From positions 140,496,361 to 140,560,360 of the forward strand of contig NC_079492.1 of assembly GCF_020520425.1 (NCBI RefSeq): 64,000 nucleotides of DNA. Direction: 5' to 3'. A model generated the notes under the pieces. It had not been told where the DNA came from, made no database searches, and was given only the letters and a program-made list of their open reading frames with translations. This stretch comes from Spinacia oleracea (lineage: Eukaryota > Streptophyta > Magnoliopsida > Caryophyllales > Amaranthaceae). The translations under genes were made by a program, and so were the position numbers. This document shows, in pieces, positions 57,949-64,000 of this stretch. Each line of letters starts with the position of its first letter. The first letter of the stretch is position 1.

Positions 57949-59925
57949 CATAATGTTGTAGGATGAAGTTGATGAGCCTGCTTGCAAGTGAGGATCTTTC
58001 TGGTATATGTGTTCTTCAACTTGTTCTTCTAGTAATCCTTCATAAGCTATTCTTTTGAGCACAACCCCCTTTCCAAAGCCCCTCTTGTTTTCAATCTTCA
58101 TTCTTTCTTCTATCCTCTCACTGTTCCAGACTGAAAGGAGAGGGAACTCTCTTGGTTGCACAATCTTCTCCCTTTGCAACCGGTCAAAATATGTAATCTG
58201 TATAGAGTTTGAATATTTATAAATATTTTGCTTCAAGTAATTAAGACATAAGCAATTACAAAACTCTTTGCTAAAAGCAGAGCGACTTTCAAAACAAAGA
58301 AGGGCAACTTTTAATCCTAATCTGTAATAATCAAGCAAGTTTAAGACTTTAAGATCAAACTAGCAAATTCATAGGCTATTTCAATTAAGTAAATGTTTCA
58401 TTGTAGATTGATATTCTACCAATTAAAATTATATGTTCTAACAACTTTATCAATATGTTCTAACAACTTAATCAATATGTTCTAACAAAATTATTTAACA
58501 TGTTCTAACCTATTGAGGAATATGTTCTGCAACTTAAGATATATATTCTAAGCAAAAAAAGAATATGTTCTAAACATTTAAGTATGTGTTCTAACCAGTT
58601 AACATAATTGTTCTATACTTTTAAACTATATGTTATGGGCAGTGTACATACCAGTAAGAAAGGCAATGGTCCAGTGAAATAAGCATTTCCTCCTTTCCAT
58701 TTTTCAGCAGTTATCTTCATATTTACAAAAGTGTAATGGCACCAGTCTAATTCATGAATTTTCTGTATGTCCATGCAGCTATACAGAAACTTGTATGCCA
58801 CTTCCGGTCTTGATGTTGAGCATATACAAGTATTCACTACACACACCACGAAATGCCATAAAAATTCATCACACAAGTCTTTTTCACATAACTCATTCAA
58901 CCTATCTAATACTTTTGACAGGTATGGACTTCCACTTTCCATGTTAAAGAATCCCCTCCATGTTCTCAGAAATGAAACCCATTCTTCATCTTCTTCCTTC
59001 TTCGGTTCCACTATTTTCCTTCCTCCTATTGGAAGCCCGTACACAAGGTGTATGTCTTTCAACTGAATATCTATTTCTTCTTTATTATCCATCACCAAAT
59101 TAACTCTGTTGGCGTCTAAGCTTGTTACAAGTTCAGCAGAAAACGCAGACTTATGGGCACCAATATCTAAATCAAGGAAGGCACCAAAGCCTATTTTCCT
59201 AATGGCAGCTCTGTGTTGTCTCGGAATTTTAGGAATAAGTGCCATGAACCAATTTGGTGGTATTCTTTGGACCAAAAGTCTAGCCTTTTTCTTCTCCACC
59301 GGTTTTGATTTGTTATCCACTTCTACACAGTCTTTTGATCCCGAGTGCACAACAACTGCAGACTTGTGCTTCTTGACATCTCTAACAACAATTTCATTCC
59401 CTTGTTTCCTTTTTGCAATATGTTTCCTTCTTTTGTCATTCTTCTGATTCACTTCCTCTTGTTCTTTGTTTACATTGGCATTGGTTTCTTCATTGATGAT
59501 AGGTTCAGTTTCTGCATTGGTTTGAGTTTCGGTTTCCCTGCAACACATGAAACAAATTAACTTAATGTTATAAATATGTTTATATGTTCTAACAATTGAA
59601 TTTATATGTTCTAACAAGTGAATCTATATGTTCTGTACGTTATTCTTATATGTTCTAATCAGTTAAGCTAAATGTTCTAAGCAGTTAAGCTATATGTTCT
59701 AGCACAGTGAGAGGTGATGTTTAGAATTTATTTTGGATTAAACCTTGAAAACTACTTAAGTCATAGAACTACAAAACAAAACAACAATATAGGAACATCG
59801 CAACATGAACACAGATTATAACTATTATTAGAATCTTAAAAACCATTTTGGGAATGGGTATGGTACAAATTATATATAAAAAACATAGAAAAGTTTAGTA
59901 GGTCCCAGCTTATTGCATATTGATA

Positions 59926-60678
59926 CACATGAATACCAATCTTTGGACAAAAATCAGATACATTCAACATACATATTATTGATTCAAGTCTAATTAATCT
60001 ACTTGTTTTCTATTTGAGAGATTATGTTTTGTCTTAAACCTGACAGTCTCTTTCCGTCCTTTAGTGAGATTAGACTCTTGTTCTTGGTTTCCATTATCAT
60101 TGCTTTTTTCATTGGTGTTAACTTCAGTTTCTTGATTGGTGTGATCTTCGGGATCCCTGCAATATATGAAACAAAATTAGTTCTTTTTTAAATAGGTATA
60201 AATATTTGAACAATTGAATTTATATGTTCTAATAAGTGAACCTATATGTTCTGTAAATTGTTCCATATGTTCTAATCAATTAAGCTAGGTGTTCTAATAA
60301 GTCTTTCAACCTAGTACGGGATTGTCATTTTGTTGTCATGTCACATGAATACCAATCTTTGGACAAAAATTAGATACATTCAACATACACGTTATTGATT
60401 TCAAGTCTAATTAATCTACCAGTTTTCTATTTGAGAGATTATGTTTTGTCTTAAACCTGACAGTCTCTTTCCGTCCTTGAGTGAGATCAGACTCTTGTTC
60501 TTGGTTTCCATTATCATTGCTTTTTTCATTGGTGTTAACTTCAGTTTCTTGATTGGTGTGATGTTCGGGATCCCTGCAACATATGAAACAAAATTAGTTC
60601 TTTTTTAAATAGGTATAAATATTTTAACAATTGAATTTATATGTTCTAATAAGTGACCCTATATGTTCTGTAAATTGA
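59926..60678 (-). repeat. Tandem duplication carrying one Ulp1 exon twice
   Basis: Segments 59926-60261 and 60342-60678 are near-identical, offset 416-417 bp. Each contains a 117-nt exon (39 codons, the same phase at both ends), so the duplication keeps the frame and doubles an acidic Glu/Asn-rich segment. Confidence 0.9.
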
Positions 60679-62200
60679 TTTGGGAATCTTCTGCACAAAT
60701 CAATCTTCTGCACAAATCAATCTCCCATGGTACTATAGCAAAGTGGTAAATCCTGTTTGCTAACCCCATGGTACTATATGCTCTCTTTCCAAATAGTTGT
60801 CAATCAACATTGTTTCAGACAATTGGACATGCATTTAACCTTGTCTATTATCAAGGTTACCAATTAACATACATCATCAACAAGAAAATTCTCAGCCAAT
60901 TCACTTCAACATAAAACTACTTTACATTCCTCAAACTTATCATTTTGTATCCGCTACAGTTATCCCATGCTTAGCAAGAAAATTCATTTCCCTTGACAGA
61001 AATTCTCTAAAATATAGCATCCTCATATACCTATTCATTTTTTGTAAGACACTAGCAACATCATGGTTAGTGTAGTAGTCCCTGACTGCCTGATACCAGC
61101 TTGACAAAGACTGAGGAGATGTAGTAGGTTTTGACTCCTTTTGAGAGAAGAGATGAATTTATGAATATATGCGAGACCAAGGTTAGAATAGGGAAATGGA
61201 GTGAATATTAAAAAGGAATAAGCTGAAAGAGAGACAAGAAAATAGGAGATAGAACAACCATTTTGAAGGGAAAAGACAAAAAAATTGGGCAAAGACAGGG
61301 ACCGAGTTGAGAAAATAGACGTCGAATAGCTTAAAATAAAATACTAATCACACACCTTGCAACAAGGCCAAAATTCAGCAACACAAGGAATGTACCTCCC
61401 AAAAACAATACTAAAATAGAAAATATGATGACTTAATACTCCTCAGCAACACAAAAACTTCAAAATCAAAGGTTATTTTTCATGAATCGAGATAGCTAAA
61501 TAGGCCACAAGAAAGTGGGTAGAGGACCATAGCCAAGTTTATATTCATTTATCAAATTTGCAGCTTCTTCTTCAAATCTGGAAAACTGATATCCTAGTAA
61601 TCCTACACATTATTCAATCGGGGATAACATCTCAATCTTATTACTATCAATCCTTGATGAACAAAGGAACAAAGAAGCACCTACAGTCCTTCATACACAG
61701 CCAGTCACAACTAGTAACATGCCTTCGTATAAATGGCTCACTCGCAACAAATTCGGCTCTATAAAACTAATGAAAATTGACTCTAATATTGCAACTAACA
61801 AATGGAGTGCCAAATATATTGGTAAGACTCTAATAATACCCCTAGGCTCAGCCTCTCCGCTCTATTTTGAGTCTTTCAACAATGCAGTATCATCACCGCC
61901 ATAACAAAACCTCAAATCCATCATTATAACTACCGGGGAATCAACACCAAGCTTTTCTGATTAACAATGTTATAAATAAGTCAAGTTTGGAGCAATTAAC
62001 TCCAACAAACAACAATATCAAAAGGAAAACTATGGCAATTAAACCACCCCATTATTCCTAAACATTGGATGATAGGAGCAATTAGAAAGCATTTGGAAAC
62101 ATTATGTAGATGAAAACATATAAATCAAGAAGTAAAACTTATATAGAAAAACAGTATTACTCAATATTATCATCAAACAAACATGATATATCTTCAACTA
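60679..62200. other. Long Ulp1-gene intron segment without the GTTCTAA motif
   Basis: Part of the 1.7-kb intron 60574-62302. Unlike the other MULE introns it has almost none of the repeated motif and a different texture (for example ttctgcacaaatcaatc twice at 60689-60722). It may be a captured or inserted segment. No coding content recognised. Confidence 0.5.
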
Positions 62201-63157
62201 GAACAAGAAGCACCCAATTTCTATGATGTTCTACACAATGATCTATGATGTTCTACATTCTTAACCTTCATGTTCTAAAGTATTTAGAGTATAAAGTATT
62301 ACTCTAAATTGTTCATGATGTCGTTCAGAAGTGATTGCGGGACAACTGGCTCCGTTTCTTTGGCGCGTTCATTCTTATTCCTTCTGTTTAAAATTTCAAA
62401 TCAAAAATATCAAAAAATGTTGAAAATATCTTAAAATTCTCAAAATAATTCAAAAAATTACAAATTAATTTCTTTTAAAAAATACTGAAAATTCATTAAA
62501 AAATTTCAGAATAATATAGGATGGTGTTAATAAAAATTCATAAAAAATATCAACATCGCTAGAAACATACAAAAATTCGCAGACTAAAAATTACAAAAAT
62601 AATTTCGAAAATTACGAAAAAAATTACAAAAATTACGGAATTAATAAATAAAATTCGCTACAATTAAAGCACCGAATTCTTACTCTTCAGTATCGACTGG
62701 ATTTGTTGCTTGTTTGTCGTGTTTGTGTTTGCTGAAAATCGAAATTTAACAAAAATTATCTTCAATTAATGTATATATACTACGAACGAAGTTCGAAATT
62801 AGGTTACAAATTCGCTTACCTTCGTCGTTCGTATTGGTTTTGTACTCCAGTCATCTTCAATTGAAAAAATTAGGTTAAAATTAGAAAAAATTGTAGAAGG
62901 AGAGAAGAAATGTAGAACTATTGAACTCGAATTTACCTTAAATCTGCAATACACCGGCGGCGAAGGACGTTGATCGGCCGTTTTTGGAGCTGCGATGGCG
63001 GTTTTCGCGAGAGGAGAGAGAAAATCGTGAGGGAGAACAGAGAGAGTCTCGAACGGGAGAGAGAAAGAAGAGGAAAGGTTTTAGAGAGAGAAAGTGGGTG
63101 GGGTTTAGTGATAGAGACGTGGCTTTTGATGGGGAAGGTGGATGGGTTTGCTCACAT

Positions 63158-63385
63158 TTAATCCTAGCCATTAGATTGAATCTAATCCTACGGATTAGAT
63201 TCATTCTCATATAAAGTAGTATACTCACATAGGGACCTATTTTCACAGGATCTCTTCCCTATATATATATATATATATATATAGGGGAGGGATCCGGTGA
63301 AAATAGGTCCCTATGTGAGTATACTAGTATATATGAGAATGAATCTAATCCGTAGGATTAGATTCAATCTAAGGGCTAGGATTAA
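63158..63385. repeat. Large inverted repeat of two MULE ends around a TA repeat
   Basis: The right end of the 14-kb element and the left end of the next one are about 100-bp inverted copies (shared gtgaaaataggtccctatgt, then gaatctaatccgtaggatta and gattcaatct) on each side of 24 bp of at repeats (63260-63283). Confidence 0.92.
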
Positions 63386-64000
63386 AACCAATTAATGGCA
63401 ATATGTAAATAACCTTCCAACTACTAACATAATAAAACCCACGCCCCTTTCTCTCTCAAACTAATCTCAGTATTCACGCTCTCTCTCTACAAACGATTAT
63501 CCTCCACCCTCTCTCTCACCATTTTCTCTCTCCTCCAGAAACAACCATTAAAGCTCTAGAGAACGGCGATCAAGCTCCAAAATCGCCGATTACTTACTGA
63601 TTTAAGGTAAAGTCTCGCTTCATTGTTCTATATTTCTTCTCTTCTACTACAATTACCGCTAATTTTAACATAATTTTGTCAGTTGAAGATGAACGAAGGT
63701 GAATATTCAACAAATCAACCTGGAAAAAAAATACGAACGAAGAAGGTAAATGAAATACACAAAATTCAAACTATTTTCCTTGTTTTTAAACATTATTTTA
63801 GTTAATTTGTGATAAGTTTTGATTGTAAGGTAAAAATATAGAAAATTTGTAAGTATTTGAGTAGATTGAATGTTCTGATTGTAGTATTTGATGTTCTATT
63901 TGTTGTTTTATTTTTTCTGAATTTAGAATCAGTTTGTTCTGGATTTTTTTTGATCGATTTCTGAATCCAGAATCAGTTTGTTCTGAACTTTTGTGATTAA
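63284..64000 (+). mobile_element. Start of a second, related MULE (runs off the window)
   Basis: TIR ggggagggatccggtgaaaa, then a CT-rich 5' UTR, a UTR intron (donor after gatttaag, about 63607; acceptor cag at 63680-63682) and a first coding exon at 63689-63745 beginning MNEGEYSTNQ. This matches the layout at the right end of the first element in mirror image, so its Ulp1-type gene reads rightwards. GTTCTG words resume at 63871. Confidence 0.75.
63689..63745 (+). CDS. First exon of a Ulp1-type gene in the second MULE (partial)
   Basis: 19 codons, MNEGEYSTNQPGKKIRTKK, followed by the gtaaat donor. The context (ttgaagATG just after a cag acceptor) matches the start of the minus-strand Ulp1 gene at 62854. 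The function of the encoded protein is inferred only from this homology; the rest lies outside the window. Confidence 0.5.

Larger units (their letters stand above)
54217..62854 (-). pseudogene. Ulp1-like (C48) cysteine peptidase gene of the MULE, with two lesions
   Basis: 14 exons read right to left: 62820-62854, 62684-62731, 62303-62383, 60457-60573, 60040-60156, 58652-59537, 57949-58197, 56505-57387, 56145-56300, 55564-55741, 55355-55483, 55123-55266, 54734-54937, 54217-54339; all junction phases fit. Sum 3350 nt, about 1116 codons. The N-terminal half is acidic/Lys-rich with a plant-mobile-domain-like block (IGFGAFLDLDIGAHKSAF, DIHLVYGLPIGG). The C-terminal peptidase has His in GGHYYLLCINF, Asp in DVIDNQ and Cys in NYDDCGVFLL. 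Ulp1-type enzymes cleave SUMO-like conjugates; the role in MULEs is unknown. Lesions: in-frame TAG at 56791-56793, and a 1-nt-type frameshift near 56600, shown because only the shifted frame meets the next exon in phase. Confidence 0.85.
49137..63259 (+). mobile_element. 14.1-kb Mutator-like element with transposase and Ulp1-type peptidase
   Basis: The left end gaggaaggctctcgtgagaa and the inverted right end gggaagagatcctgtgaaaa are diverged but alike; both sides then carry tatgtgagaa words, and both abut TA repeats (target or TSD). The transposase starts near the left end and the peptidase gene near the right end, and they converge, so each promoter sits by a terminus. Mutator-like elements with a Ulp1-type gene are known in plants (Kaonashi-type in Arabidopsis). 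Both genes have lesions, so this copy is probably not fully autonomous. Confidence 0.85.

Noticed and set aside
54217-62854. Host SUMO protease gene
   Set aside because: It lies between the MULE termini, shares the element's repeated motif in its introns, and has the layout of Ulp1-carrying MULEs.

Overview
This is nuclear DNA of a flowering plant, very probably a dicot. It is AT-rich, its genes have many introns with plant-type splice sites, and it is crowded with MITEs, Helitrons, hAT, CACTA and Mutator-like (MULE) elements. It also holds a piece of plastid genome. The style of the MITE ends (actccctccgt types) is common in Amaranthaceae/Chenopodiaceae, but I cannot fix the species.

Layout. 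(1) 1-11111, + strand: the 3' part (18 exons, 878 codons visible) of a kinesin-14 gene of the plant type with an internal motor. One motor intron is a U12-type AT-AC intron. (2) 11112-15841: intergenic, with a hAT MITE proven by its target-site duplication (TSD), two tandem arrays and LTR-like remnants. (3) 15842-27850 and 34608-44541, + strand: two tandem, intact, 10-exon genes for secreted cucumisin-type subtilases (743 and 747 aa) with the same exon phases. Their introns are swollen by nested transposons, including a MULE-MITE split by a Helitron in gene 1 and, in gene 2, a copy of the same MITE that landed on a splice acceptor and duplicated it. (4) 27851-34607 and 44542-46880: intergenic repeat mosaics with Helitrons, a hairpin-flanked tandem-repeat element and MITEs. 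(5) 46881-49098: a plastid insertion (NUPT) with the 3' end of ndhA and intact ndhI, ndhG and ndhE in plastid order. (6) 49137-63259: a 14.1-kb Mutator-like element with FAR1/MULE transposase on + and a 14-exon Ulp1-type cysteine peptidase gene on -, converging. Both carry one or two disabling lesions. Its non-coding parts are filled with a strand-biased GTTCTAA/GTTCTGA motif. (7) 63284-64000: the start of a second, related element facing away from the first across a TA repeat.

The working host genes are therefore a microtubule motor and two apoplastic proteases. The rest is mobile or organelle-derived DNA, and much of the interest lies in how insertions met splice sites and one another. Exon models were built by eye from splice consensus, reading-frame continuity and comparison between paralogues; nothing was computed or searched.
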